Virus record (IMG/VR): IMGVR_UViG_3300047171_000035
Coordinates: 1 to 41,538 of that record
Source: a virus
Reading direction: 5' to 3' (one strand)
Length of the DNA stretch: 41,538 nucleotides
Numbering within the stretch: position 1 is the stretch's first letter; every line of letters starts with the position of its first letter. The notes under the pieces are model-generated. The model made no database searches, was not told the origin of the DNA, and was given only the letters and a program-made list of their open reading frames with translations. Below, piece after piece: positions 32,170 through 38,907 of the stretch. The translations under genes and the position numbers were made by a program.

Positions 32170-33207
32170 TTAAATTAAGGGCGTCTGTAGTCGCATCTTA
32201 GTAATGATGGGCGTTTGCAATCGAATCGACGTTTGGATAGCGGTCGGTATCGTCAGGCTCGTTTGAATCGGCGTTGCTACTACGATGGATTGATTTAAGG
32301 GCATTTGCGTCCTGACTGATTTCGAAATTGGTGCGGATAGTCTGACGGATTCTGAAATGCTCGTAAGTAAATTTACTGTTACTACTGTTTTGAGCATGAA
32401 CTTCGTGAGCTTATCACTGGTCGTGAGGTCAAGGTGTCTCGTTCGCATCAATCGCAGAACACGATTCAAAACGTCAACCGTCATTAGAGAATCTTCAGCT
32501 TGTCTTGTTACCAACTGCGCGCGGTTGACTGCATCTGAAAAGGTCGATGCGTCCGTGAGCATTCTACTAGCGATTAAATTCGTTAGTAGCGCATCTATGG
32601 TCGGCAGCGAATCCGAGGCCGAACGGCTAACGAACTGTTGACGATTCACGGAATCTGCTATCTGAAACGTTTCTGTTTCTGAGCGCATCAGTGTGATTTT
32701 ACGGCTTACCGAATCGACGACTGATAAAACCTCGGTCAATAATCGTGTAAAATACTTACCTGATTGAAGCGAGTCAGACGTAGTTAGGGAATCGACCTTA
32801 CTTCTGATAGCCGTTACGGTGCGTTGTAGGGAATCGACCGTTACCAGGGCCTCGTTTTGTGCCCTGTAGAGGCTTACGGCGCGGTTTACAATGTCGGACG
32901 TAGTAAATGTATCAGCCTGATTTCGAAAAGCCACTACAAGCCTTGCAATTGAGTCCGACGTAATGAACGAATCCGATTGTGAGCGATTGAGCAACGCTTG
33001 ACGTTGTAGAAAGTCCGCTACTTGCAGTGTGTCGTTCTGCGCGCGGTAAGCGACGGCGAGACGATTCAATGCGTCTGAGGTCGCTACGGTATCGGTTGCG
33101 GCTCTAGGAGCTACTAATACCCTAGCGAGCGTATCCGATGTAGCGAGCGTTACCGTCTGATTTGCTAGCAGCCTTGAACTGCCCTGATTCAGTAAAAGAA
33201 TCAGCAT
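32170..33207 (-). CDS. Repeat protein of the fibre module: 20-residue tandem repeats (345 aa)
   Basis: After a short start (MLILLLNQGSSRLLANQ), residues 20-276 consist of about 12.8 units of exactly 20 residues, of the type TFTTSDSLxRxVxxxRxQxD. There is Asp at unit position 6, Arg at 10 and 16, and Asp or Glu at 20. Residues 277-345 switch to shorter units of about 10 residues (VATPIQTSLT, IRLQTPIITK). The regular length suggests a fibrous helical or beta-solenoid shaft. The ATG overlaps the tailspike stop codon (TAATG). It is probably a virion fibre or adhesin; no enzymatic motif. Similar Ser/Asp repeats occur in some archaeal and bacterial surface proteins. Confidence 0.75.
   Translation of the reverse strand: MLILLLNQGSSRLLANQTVTLATSDTLARVLVAPRAATDTVATSDALNRLAVAYRAQNDTLQVADFLQRQALLNRSQSDSFITSDSIARLVVAFRNQADTFTTSDIVNRAVSLYRAQNEALVTVDSLQRTVTAIRSKVDSLTTSDSLQSGKYFTRLLTEVLSVVDSVSRKITLMRSETETFQIADSVNRQQFVSRSASDSLPTIDALLTNLIASRMLTDASTFSDAVNRAQLVTRQAEDSLMTVDVLNRVLRLMRTRHLDLTTSDKLTKFMLKTVVTVNLLTSISESVRLSAPISKSVRTQMPLNQSIVVATPIQTSLTIPTAIQTSIRLQTPIITKMRLQTPLI
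32380..33150 (-). repeat. 60-bp coding tandem repeat, about 12.8 units
   Basis: The DNA encoding residues 20-276 of the repeat protein has a 60-bp period. Units have diverged at the DNA level (different codons and residues), yet none has gained or lost a codon. That indicates old duplication with selection on unit length. Confidence 0.75.
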
Positions 33208-35594
33208 TACCGAATTACTTCAATCTCGGCTAGGTAGACGGTCGGAAGTGAGGTCGTCGCGGACGTGAGCATGTTAAATTCAAGGACGTTTTGAACCGTG
33301 GTGTTTACGGCGGTGTTTGCGGGAGCCGTTCCGTTGGCCGGAGAGAACACGGTAGCGGTAGCGGTCAATCCGGTAGCAGCAGAATTCTGCTGAATGCCGA
33401 TTGCTTCGATTCCGCCGGATGCACCGATTGCTTTGACGGTCGCAATTATTTCGAGCGTGAATCCGATTGCCGTTCCGACGACCGACGTATTAGCGAAGCT
33501 TGCAGCTATTGCACCCGTTAAACTCGCAGTACCGATTCTAAGGCGGAACGTTGCGGTTCCGGCTGCGGTTGTCGTCGTATCTTGACCGATGACTCGAATT
33601 CGGAACGTTGTGCCGATTTGTAGCGCGTAGGCGGGGATGGTGTAGCCGACGACTTGGGCTTCTGTCGTCGTCGCAGCTTGGCTCGCGGTTGTGAGTGCGA
33701 CTACTCCACCTTGAACCATCGCGCCGATGTTGTCTTTAATTATCTTGGTGCCGACTGCCGTCGAACCGTCGATGATTCCGGCTCCGGTGTTTCCGCTTAC
33801 GTCGTTCTGTTGAATCGTAAGCGAAGTGTATGTCCCGGCTGCAATCTGAACACCGACGCCATTAGCGCCGAATGCTGCGGTTGGGCCTAAAGTGTTTCCG
33901 GTAATCCTTACTTGAGAATTACTGTTTACGGAGGGTGCGATGTAAACGGCACCTGAAGTGTTGCCTGCAAACTTGCAGCCGCCATTAACGGACCATCTCG
34001 TTCCGCCGCCGGATGCGTAGATACCCCAGCCGGAATTACCGAAGAAATGGCAATTAATCCAATCAATTCCGTCAACGTTTGCTTGTTCAATTGATGCACC
34101 GTGATTCGTATGGGACGAGAACCAAGAATTAACGAAAAGACAGCGGTAAATTGAACCTGAGCCTCTGAATCGTACTCCGTAAGTTCCGGTGTCAAAAAAC
34201 GTGTTGCTGACGTAAACGGTTGGAATTGTTACGCCTGCGCCGGGATTCAAGTCTAAGGTAATCCCACATTGTGACATCCCCGAATTGTCGATTAGCAGCG
34301 AACCGAGGTTCGTCGAACATGCAATTCCGGCTGTTGCCTGACACGGATTTTCGGCGAATACGTGATTGAAGTAGAGATTCTGATTTGTGCCCGAAATCTG
34401 AACCAAGGTGCCCGCGAAATTACGTGAGTTGATATCATCTACGTGGTCGTCTTGACCCGCGAAGTTGATGATGTTAAAATTCGAATTGAATTCGCAGTGA
34501 CGAACTAAAGCGTAGTTTCCGCCGGAATGATTGATTGCGTAGCCGCTAGTACGTCCTAAGACGTAGCCCCCAGTTGCAGCAGCGGTTCCCGTGCCGCCCG
34601 TGCATCCCGTAAAGCTCGTAGCAGTTTTTCCGGTGTATGAAATAAGCTGCCATGCCGTAGCGGTCGAATTCGTAGCAACATAAATTGAGCCGGAGTTCGC
34701 GAAGTTCGCGGTACTCGCGACGTTTAGAACACCGCCGGATATCGGAAACGCAACGCTACTCGAACCACTAGCAATCGTCGTGTTGAGACCTTGAAATTGT
34801 AGCTCTTCGAATTGGTCGTACCAACCCGTTACGGAGAACATATCTCCGGTCGGAACTGTGTAGTAAATAATTGTATTAGTGCGACTCTGACCAATGACTC
34901 GAACTGAAGTCTGCGTAATCGCCGTGAGCGAACTACCGATTAGGTAGAAGCCGACCGGGAAATAAAGCACTCCGCCGAAAGTCGATGCGTTCAGTTGAGC
35001 AATGAGCGTGTTAATGGCATTCGTGGAATCGGTAGCACCGGATGGGTCCGCACCACCATCAGCGACGGCATCAAGCCACAAACCGCCAAGCTTCTTAAAC
35101 TGCGCGGCTGACATCGCGCCCGCTGCTGCTGTAGTCGCGTTCGTGATGCTCAGCGCCGGATTGGTGCCGCCGCTGGAAACGATGGGCGCAGTTCCCGTTA
35201 CTGATGCTACTGGCTGTGTAGCGAGCGCATTAAGCGGAATGGTGCCCGCAGCAATGCCCGCGCCCGATTGAACCGGAGGCGAAGCAAAAGACTTTACGCC
35301 TTGTAAAGTTTGATTCGTCGTTAAATCAACGAAAGGCTGAGTCGCTGAGCCTGTACCACCTGAGGCAATCGGTAACACCGGAAGTGATGCAATCGCTCCG
35401 CCTGTGGTATCCGCGAAGATGGCGATTCCCGAGGCTGCGATGGTGCCCGTGGATGCCACGCCTGCTAATGGGGCGACGACGTTACTTGAATTGAGCGACG
35501 ACCATCGTCCGTTAGTGTTTAGGAATAATACTTGTTGCGAACCCTGGGGCGTGATGAAGCCTGAAGCGGGCGTAGCGTCATTTAGGAACGGCAT
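33207..35594 (-). CDS. Tailspike with pectate-lyase-type beta-helix (795 aa)
   Basis: The N-terminal 170 residues are phage-fibre-like, with LTTNQTLQGVKSFASPPVQS (the 'QTLxGxKTF' fibre motif) and an AAQFKKLGGL linker. Residues 175-235 (DAVADGGADPSGATDSTNAI, then GGVLYFPVGFYLIGSSL) are the start of a Pectate_lyase_3-type right-handed beta-helix. Repeating short strands follow to about residue 640 (FVNSWFSSHTNHGASIEQ, NCHFFGNSGWGIYASGG). The last 150 residues form a separate strand-rich C-terminal domain, perhaps for trimerisation. Such spikes bind and often cleave surface polysaccharide. Catalytic residues cannot be assigned. It sits upstream of the terminase genes, unusual for a late gene order. 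Confidence 0.87.
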   Translation of the reverse strand: MPFLNDATPASGFITPQGSQQVLFLNTNGRWSSLNSSNVVAPLAGVASTGTIAASGIAIFADTTGGAIASLPVLPIASGGTGSATQPFVDLTTNQTLQGVKSFASPPVQSGAGIAAGTIPLNALATQPVASVTGTAPIVSSGGTNPALSITNATTAAAGAMSAAQFKKLGGLWLDAVADGGADPSGATDSTNAINTLIAQLNASTFGGVLYFPVGFYLIGSSLTAITQTSVRVIGQSRTNTIIYYTVPTGDMFSVTGWYDQFEELQFQGLNTTIASGSSSVAFPISGGVLNVASTANFANSGSIYVATNSTATAWQLISYTGKTATSFTGCTGGTGTAAATGGYVLGRTSGYAINHSGGNYALVRHCEFNSNFNIINFAGQDDHVDDINSRNFAGTLVQISGTNQNLYFNHVFAENPCQATAGIACSTNLGSLLIDNSGMSQCGITLDLNPGAGVTIPTVYVSNTFFDTGTYGVRFRGSGSIYRCLFVNSWFSSHTNHGASIEQANVDGIDWINCHFFGNSGWGIYASGGGTRWSVNGGCKFAGNTSGAVYIAPSVNSNSQVRITGNTLGPTAAFGANGVGVQIAAGTYTSLTIQQNDVSGNTGAGIIDGSTAVGTKIIKDNIGAMVQGGVVALTTASQAATTTEAQVVGYTIPAYALQIGTTFRIRVIGQDTTTTAAGTATFRLRIGTASLTGAIAASFANTSVVGTAIGFTLEIIATVKAIGASGGIEAIGIQQNSAATGLTATATVFSPANGTAPANTAVNTTVQNVLEFNMLTSATTSLPTVYLAEIEVIR

Positions 35595-35599
35595 AGGCT

Positions 35600-35776
35600 T
35601 TAACTCACTTTCACACCCACCAAAAGCGCGTTACCAGCCGTGTAAATCATTGCGTTGGATTGCAAATAGATTGTTGAAGCGTAAAGAACTTGGGTGTTGT
35701 TTGGAACGAAGTACGTCGAATTGGCTGCGATTTGAAGTGGAACGCCAGGTGTGGCGAGATGAATTGAAACAGCCAT
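35600..35776 (-). CDS. Small virion-like protein (58 aa)
   Basis: ATG 35776 overlaps the stop of the preceding gene (TAATG), a strong sign of coupling. The product MAVSIHLATPGVPLQIAANS continues with YFVPNNTQVLYASTIYLQ and ends VGVKVS. It is strand-rich and resembles the neighbouring 35776-36189 product in style. It probably belongs to the fibre module. Function unknown. Confidence 0.55.
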   Translation of the reverse strand: MAVSIHLATPGVPLQIAANSTYFVPNNTQVLYASTIYLQSNAMIYTAGNALLVGVKVS

Positions 35777-36189
35777 TACGTCACCGCTTCAATGATGTAA
35801 GATGACGTGTTCACGAACTGCAACGTAGGAGCGGACAAATTGCCCTGCGGTCCTATTGAAACAGATGAGTTCGGCTGAATCGTGATTGTCTGAGTACTAT
35901 TGATAATCAACGAGCCGCCTGATAAGCTCGCGGCTGCGATACTTACGACGCGAGTCCCCGAGGGAATTGTTACCATGCCATTCGTGCCGGAGTAGTAGCT
36001 CGGAACGCCTGAAGTCAAGGGCGCAAACGTTGCTAATCCGTTTGAAGTGACCGCCGCGCATACTGCCGTGTTGGGGTCACTTAAATTCGTAAGTTGAATT
36101 GATTCTATTAGGCCGTCTCGCGTCACGTTGTTTACTGCAACATTTCCGCTCGCGGGATTCGTGGCCGTGTTAATTGCAAATGCGGGCAT
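35776..36189 (-). CDS. Strand-rich virion-associated protein (137 aa)
   Basis: ATG 36189 has TGAGGT 6 bp upstream and a TTGCGTA box 39 bp upstream, making this the first gene of the tailspike transcription unit. The sequence is Ser/Thr/Asn-rich and beta-prone (AFAINTATNPASGNVAVNN, VTIPSGTRVVSIAAASLSG, TQTITIQPNSSVSIGPQG). It looks like a small fibre or head-decoration domain. No family recognised. Confidence 0.6.
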   Translation of the reverse strand: MPAFAINTATNPASGNVAVNNVTRDGLIESIQLTNLSDPNTAVCAAVTSNGLATFAPLTSGVPSYYSGTNGMVTIPSGTRVVSIAAASLSGGSLIINSTQTITIQPNSSVSIGPQGNLSAPTLQFVNTSSYIIEAVT

Positions 36190-36228
36190 CTAAGGACCTC
36201 AGTTCATCAGGCGGTACTCCTTAAAAAA

Positions 36229-36235
36229 TACGCAA
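36229..36235 (-). promoter_or_regulatory. TTGCGTA box upstream of the tailspike unit
   Basis: The minus strand reads CCAATTGCGTATTTTTTA, ending 39 bp before ATG 36189. It shares CCAATTGCGTATTT with the box before the tail tube unit (17706-17712). Confidence 0.55.
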
Positions 36236-36263
36236 TTGGTTAGGCACATGAAATTGGAAGCGT

Positions 36264-36353
36264 TCAGTCTTTATCGTCGTCGGGGGGAATGCCCGGAAAC
36301 GTCACGATGAGGTAACCGAGAACGAAGGCTGCAAACACCAGGGAAAGCAGCAT
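36264..36353 (-). CDS. Very short membrane peptide (29 aa), tentative
   Basis: The frame MLLSLVFAAFVLGYLIVTFP plus an acidic tail (GIPPDDDKD) starts 2 bp after the stop codon of the gene at 36356-36583 (TTAAGGATG). It is almost entirely one membrane segment with an acidic C-terminus. Short phage membrane peptides of this kind exist (for example small holins or pump inhibitors), but the size makes this call weak. Confidence 0.35.
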   Translation of the reverse strand: MLLSLVFAAFVLGYLIVTFPGIPPDDDKD

Positions 36354-36355
36354 CC

Positions 36356-36583
36356 TTAAGCACCTGAAACGGGCTCGGTCGTAGTCATTGCAGTAAGCGG
36401 TTGATTCGTCGTAATCGCTGCTGAAATGTCGTTGTTGAATCCCGACAAAGCTTCTGAAAACGTGTCCGCTTGATAGCTCAGATTCCACTGTGATTGTGGC
36501 CCGGCCATCAACAGAACGCTCGTTCCGTCTGTTGTAGTTTGTTCGGACAGTTGTAAGCAGTTGAAAGTAAAGGTGAAAGCCAT
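36356..36583 (-). CDS. Small hypothetical virion-like protein (75 aa)
   Basis: ATG 36583 is preceded by GAGGAG about 10 bp upstream. The product MAFTFTFNCLQLSEQTTTDG continues with SQWNLSYQADTFSEALSGF. It is Thr/Ser-rich with alternating strands. No family recognised. It stands directly between the HNH-like gene and the tailspike unit. Confidence 0.55.
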   Translation of the reverse strand: MAFTFTFNCLQLSEQTTTDGTSVLLMAGPQSQWNLSYQADTFSEALSGFNNDISAAITTNQPLTAMTTTEPVSGA

Positions 36584-36586
36584 TTC

Positions 36587-37168
36587 TTAGCACTCCTCGC
36601 GTTCGTAGCTCGGGTTCCAAACTTCAGCCCATTCGGATTCTCCGTGAAGTTTCAAGTCCGGCCATCTCGTTTTGCAATATGAATGAATGTCGTTTGCTAC
36701 TGCATCACGGCATTTATCGTCGGCTCCCCAAACATCATAGGGCATTAAATCAACTACTAGCTGAGATTTAATCTGAACCCGAATCGTCGGACAAGTCGTG
36801 TTCACTGGCGGGCGTTTGGGAATTGACTCCGCCTTCTTTGCATCTCTCGCATGTTTGATTAGCTCAGCCGTGTTCGTGACGATTAAATTGTCACGACGTA
36901 AATCTAAGGGCTGACCGTTAATCGAACGAACACGCTCATGAGATTCTAGCTCGCGTCCTAAGACTGCCGACGCAATCAATCGCGTCGCTTGTGCAGTCGA
37001 TTTTCGGTGTCTCGTCTGAAGTCTCGTACTGCCGTCTTTGGTTGATGTGTTCCACTGAAACCGTTCCATTAAATCGCGGTCGGCATCATCGAACTTGATT
37101 TCAGGGTGCTTAGTCATTATTTTTTCTAGGCTCTTGCGCTTCTGCGCTTTGGTTGCTCGGTAAGGCAT
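36587..37168 (-). CDS. Degenerate HNH-type (HNH_3-like) protein (193 aa)
   Basis: Residues 62-100 follow the HNH_3 homing-endonuclease pattern (TRLIASAVLGRELESHERVR, then SINGQPLDLRRDNLIVTN). Where active enzymes have VDHINGxxxDNR, this one has VRSINGQPLDLR: Asp to Arg81, catalytic His to Ser82 and the later Asn to Leu90. The nuclease centre is therefore probably dead, leaving a DNA-binding or structural role. The N-terminus is basic (RATKAQKRKSLEKIMTK). ATG 37168 overlaps the upstream zinc-ribbon gene by 59 bp in another frame. Confidence 0.6.
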   Translation of the reverse strand: MPYRATKAQKRKSLEKIMTKHPEIKFDDADRDLMERFQWNTSTKDGSTRLQTRHRKSTAQATRLIASAVLGRELESHERVRSINGQPLDLRRDNLIVTNTAELIKHARDAKKAESIPKRPPVNTTCPTIRVQIKSQLVVDLMPYDVWGADDKCRDAVANDIHSYCKTRWPDLKLHGESEWAEVWNPSYEREEC

Positions 37169-37331
37169 CTTCGTTACGCTCTTTCTTTAATTTCGCTCGG
37201 TATCTCCGCATAATCGCGGCTCTTTTGTCTTTGTTGTTTTGCTCCCAATGTTTCTGAATTTGCTTCTTGCATTCGCGACAGTACAACTGATTGGGAACTA
37301 TTTCGCGGAGGCTGCACTTGGTACATAACAT
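37110..37331 (-). CDS. Small zinc-ribbon protein (73 aa)
   Basis: The protein opens MLCTKCSLREIVPNQLYCRE and continues CKK, giving two CxxC pairs (residues 3/6 and 18/21), a zinc-ribbon. A highly basic helix follows (DKRAAIMRRYRAKLKKER), and a polar tail. This layout is common for small phage DNA- or RNA-binding proteins. ATG 37331 has GGAGG 6 bp upstream and a TTGCGTA box 35 bp upstream, so it starts an operon. A transcription-factor or packaging accessory role is a guess. Confidence 0.65.
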   Translation of the reverse strand: MLCTKCSLREIVPNQLYCRECKKQIQKHWEQNNKDKRAAIMRRYRAKLKKERNEDALPSNQSAEAQEPRKNND

Positions 37332-37366
37332 CTTCTAACCTCCGTTGTGTCCTCTTAAAATAATAG

Positions 37367-37373
37367 TACGCAA
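37367..37373 (-). promoter_or_regulatory. TTGCGTA box upstream of the zinc-ribbon gene
   Basis: The minus strand reads GCTTGCGTACTATTATTTTA, ending 35 bp before ATG 37331. TATTAT directly after the box could serve as a -10 element. Confidence 0.5.
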
Positions 37374-37404
37374 GCAACGAACGTCCGTATCATTTCAAGC
37401 AAAG

Positions 37405-37434
37405 AAAAAGCTCAGCAGCCGGAGCCACTGAGCT
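37405..37434 (-). terminator. Strong terminator (end of candidate small RNA)
   Basis: AGCTCAG (37409-37415) and CTGAGCT (37428-37434) form a 7-bp stem, extended by inner GC pairs. The minus strand continues TTTTTCTTTGC. Confidence 0.8.
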
Positions 37435-37536
37435 AATCGAACGGAACCCACCACGAACATCCTAGAGCGAAGGATTAAGCTCGCGATGCCTCATCGGTCA
37501 GGTGAAACGGATGAGATGAGAACACCGCAAGCCTTA
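37409..37536 (-). ncRNA. Candidate small RNA between two terminators
   Basis: About 310 bp (37,335-37,645) have no gene. On the minus strand a perfect -10 box TATAAT (37542-37547) lies behind the terminator of the gene at 37646-38032, and a strong terminator ends at 37409. The roughly 125-nt product would have inner pairing such as CTCATC with GATGAG (around 37,493-37,516). No open frame with a ribosome site is visible. The -35 region is poor, so this is a tentative call. Confidence 0.35.
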
Positions 37537-37560
37537 ACGGTATTATAGTTCAAAGGGAAT

Positions 37561-37591
37561 GCAAAACGCCGAAGCGTTAAACTCCGGCGTT
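37561..37591 (-). terminator. Terminator after the 37646-38032 gene
   Basis: AACGCCG (37565-37571) pairs with CGGCGTT (37585-37591), followed on the minus strand by TTTTGC. It lies 54 bp after the stop codon. Confidence 0.7.
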
Positions 37592-37645
37592 GCAGTTCAT
37601 CTCCTGGGTACAGCTTGACGCTGCTGGATTAATTTTAGTTCATCC

Positions 37646-38032
37646 TTATCGCTTAAAGCGATTCTTCTTGCAAAAATCCGTGTAAGCTGCATCGTGGTAT
37701 TTTGACTCAGTATTCCGAAGATGCTCGCTAATTAGTTTCCTCGCATCGTTGTATCGAAAAACCTTAGAGTCGAAATGGTCGCAAGCGATTAAGGCGGGGT
37801 CAGTTTCTACAAATTCGAGTAAGCGAATCATCTGTCTTAACGTTGCGGGGCCTTCGGGGTTGTGTTTGAAAACGACATCTTCCCATCTCTTGCAAAAAGC
37901 TTGGTCCGCTGCAGCGATTTCCTCGCGAGTGAATCCGTTTTCTAAAAACGAACAGGCTTGATTCTCAGTGATGGGGCGGCTGAAGTAGGGATTTATTTTT
38001 CGTAGGGCTTCTAATGGGTCTCTTTCGTTCAT
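37646..38032 (-). CDS. Helical hypothetical protein (128 aa)
   Basis: ATG 38032 is chosen because GGAG lies 9 bp upstream and the frame before it crosses the divergent promoter region. The product MNERDPLEALRKINPYFSRP continues ENQACSFLENGFTREEIAAA and ends KYHDAAYTDFCKKNRFKR. It is charged and fully helical with no membrane segment. Standing alone between a terminator and a divergent operator region, it might be a regulator or early protein, but no DNA-binding motif is recognisable. Confidence 0.65.
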   Translation of the reverse strand: MNERDPLEALRKINPYFSRPITENQACSFLENGFTREEIAAADQAFCKRWEDVVFKHNPEGPATLRQMIRLLEFVETDPALIACDHFDSKVFRYNDARKLISEHLRNTESKYHDAAYTDFCKKNRFKR

Positions 38033-38043
38033 TGTCTTTGCTC

Positions 38044-38075
38044 CGTAAGTGAGTGGTCTACTACTACTTACGCAA
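38044..38075 (-). promoter_or_regulatory. TTGCGTA box and CGTAAGT/ACTTACG inverted repeat before the 38032 start
   Basis: The minus strand reads GCTTGCGTAAGTAGTAG, with the TTGCGTA core (38069-38075) ending 36 bp before ATG 38032. The same stretch contains CGTAAGT (38044-38050) and ACTTACG (38066-38072) as an inverted repeat with a 15-bp centre. Confidence 0.5.
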
Positions 38076-38077
38076 GC

Positions 38078-38094
38078 GTTACAGACGCTGTAAC
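38078..38094. promoter_or_regulatory. 17-bp palindrome in divergent promoter region (operator candidate)
   Basis: GTTACAG-ACG-CTGTAAC is a perfect 7+3+7 palindrome between divergent genes (starts 38032 and 38154). This is the classic place and form of a phage repressor operator. No repressor gene is in the window. Confidence 0.6.
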
Positions 38095-38098
38095 AATT

Positions 38099-38153
38099 TG
38101 ACCCTATACGCGCACGGATAAGGGGTAGGCGTATTTGCCTAGAAATCTCCGGC
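38099..38153 (+). promoter_or_regulatory. Conserved leader of membrane-protein paralogue 1
   Basis: ATAAGGGG (38118-38125) ends exactly 28 bp before ATG 38154, and GAAATCTCCGGCATG leads into the start. The gene at 39427 has the same arrangement with ATAAGGGG also 28 bp before its ATG and GAAATTTACGGCATG. The ATAAGGGG is too distant to be a ribosome site. Confidence 0.5.
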
Positions 38154-38531
38154 ATGCCGAACGAGAAAAGGCCAAACACAAAAAGAAAACTCACACCAAC
38201 CACGGTGCCAAAGCAATCTTGGTGGCTTTCGGCTTTGAAATGGACCGTTGAGAAGTTCGCCATCCCTATCGTTGTCGGCATCATCGTGCTTATTGCGGGC
38301 GGTTGGTACAATCGGGCGCAAACGGTTCCGCCTCCGGCTCAGTCATTCCAAGCCGTCGCTACGAATCCACCGATTGGAAGTAACGCAGGCTCAGTTCACG
38401 ATAATTCTTTTGAGAACATAACAAGCGTCGGCGGCGAACGAGGAGTCGTCAACGGATACGGCTCTTACGATAACCACTTTAAGAACGTGAAGTGCATCAA
38501 TACCAAGGAATGCGTCCACAACGGGCCTTGA
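38154..38531 (+). CDS. Membrane-anchored protein, paralogue 1 (125 aa)
   Basis: A basic N-terminus (MPNEKRPNTKRKLTP) precedes one membrane segment (KFAIPIVVGIIVLIAGGWY). A Pro-rich stalk containing VATNPPIGSN follows, then an Asn/Gly-rich domain (HDNSFENITSVGGERGVVNG, YGSYDNHFKNVKC) with the rhythm of a short beta-helix, and two cysteines. The topology predicts the C-terminal domain outside the inner membrane. The protein at 39427-39924 shares the stalk and the terminal domain. No clear ribosome site precedes the ATG. Confidence 0.65.
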   Translation: MPNEKRPNTKRKLTPTTVPKQSWWLSALKWTVEKFAIPIVVGIIVLIAGGWYNRAQTVPPPAQSFQAVATNPPIGSNAGSVHDNSFENITSVGGERGVVNGYGSYDNHFKNVKCINTKECVHNGP

Positions 38532-38616
38532 ACCGGAGACGAAACGGAAAGTAGGTTTCAGCCATCTAAGGCTCCAAGGGACGTAGACTGGTCGTTTTAC
38601 CGAAAGGGCTTCGCGA

Positions 38617-38907
38617 ATGAGAAATCTAGCCATCGCAGTATTGGCAAGTGTCCTGTTGCTCGTTCAGCCGCAAGCGAGTTCCGCACGTTCGCATCACCCG
38701 GTATCAACGGGTTCAATGCAGCTATTCTCTACGGAATCAGCGGCGCAAGCTCATTGCCCGAAAGACACCGTGGTGTGGTTGAACACGAACACCGGAATTT
38801 ACCACGAAAAAGGGATGAGATGGTACGGAAACACGCGAGCAGGCGCGTACGTCTGCCGAGCCGAGGCCGACGCTGCAGGCGACCGTGATACGAGGAACGG
38901 TCAGTGA
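38617..38907 (+). CDS. Small exported protein with conserved TVVWLNTxTGIYH motif (96 aa)
   Basis: A cleavable signal peptide is evident (MRNLAIAVLASVLLLVQPQA, cleavage after SSA). The mature part has SAAQAHCPKDTVVWLNTNTG, then YHEKGMRWYGNTRAGAYVC and REAEA-like ending AEADAAGDR. This resembles a widespread small exported bacterial protein of unknown function with two conserved cysteines that may pair. AAGGG lies 8 bp before ATG 38617. Its presence in a prophage suggests a host-derived lysogenic-conversion gene. Confidence 0.7.
   Translation: MRNLAIAVLASVLLLVQPQASSARSHHPVSTGSMQLFSTESAAQAHCPKDTVVWLNTNTGIYHEKGMRWYGNTRAGAYVCRAEADAAGDRDTRNGQ

Noticed and set aside
32380-33150. CRISPR-like or minisatellite reading of the 60-bp periodic DNA
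   Set aside because: The repeats are continuous, coding and diverged at the DNA level with exact codon phase, so the period belongs to the protein.
36264-36620. 118-codon minus-strand frame covering 36264-36620
   Set aside because: Its first 89 codons are the shadow of the 36356-36583 gene, which has a strong GAGGAG site. Only the last 29 codons (own ATG at 36353) look like a possible peptide.
37410-37440. Sequence resembling a tRNA D-arm (TTAGCTCAGTGGC on the minus strand)
   Set aside because: It is the stem of a terminator followed by TTTTT. No anticodon, T-arm or acceptor pairing is present.
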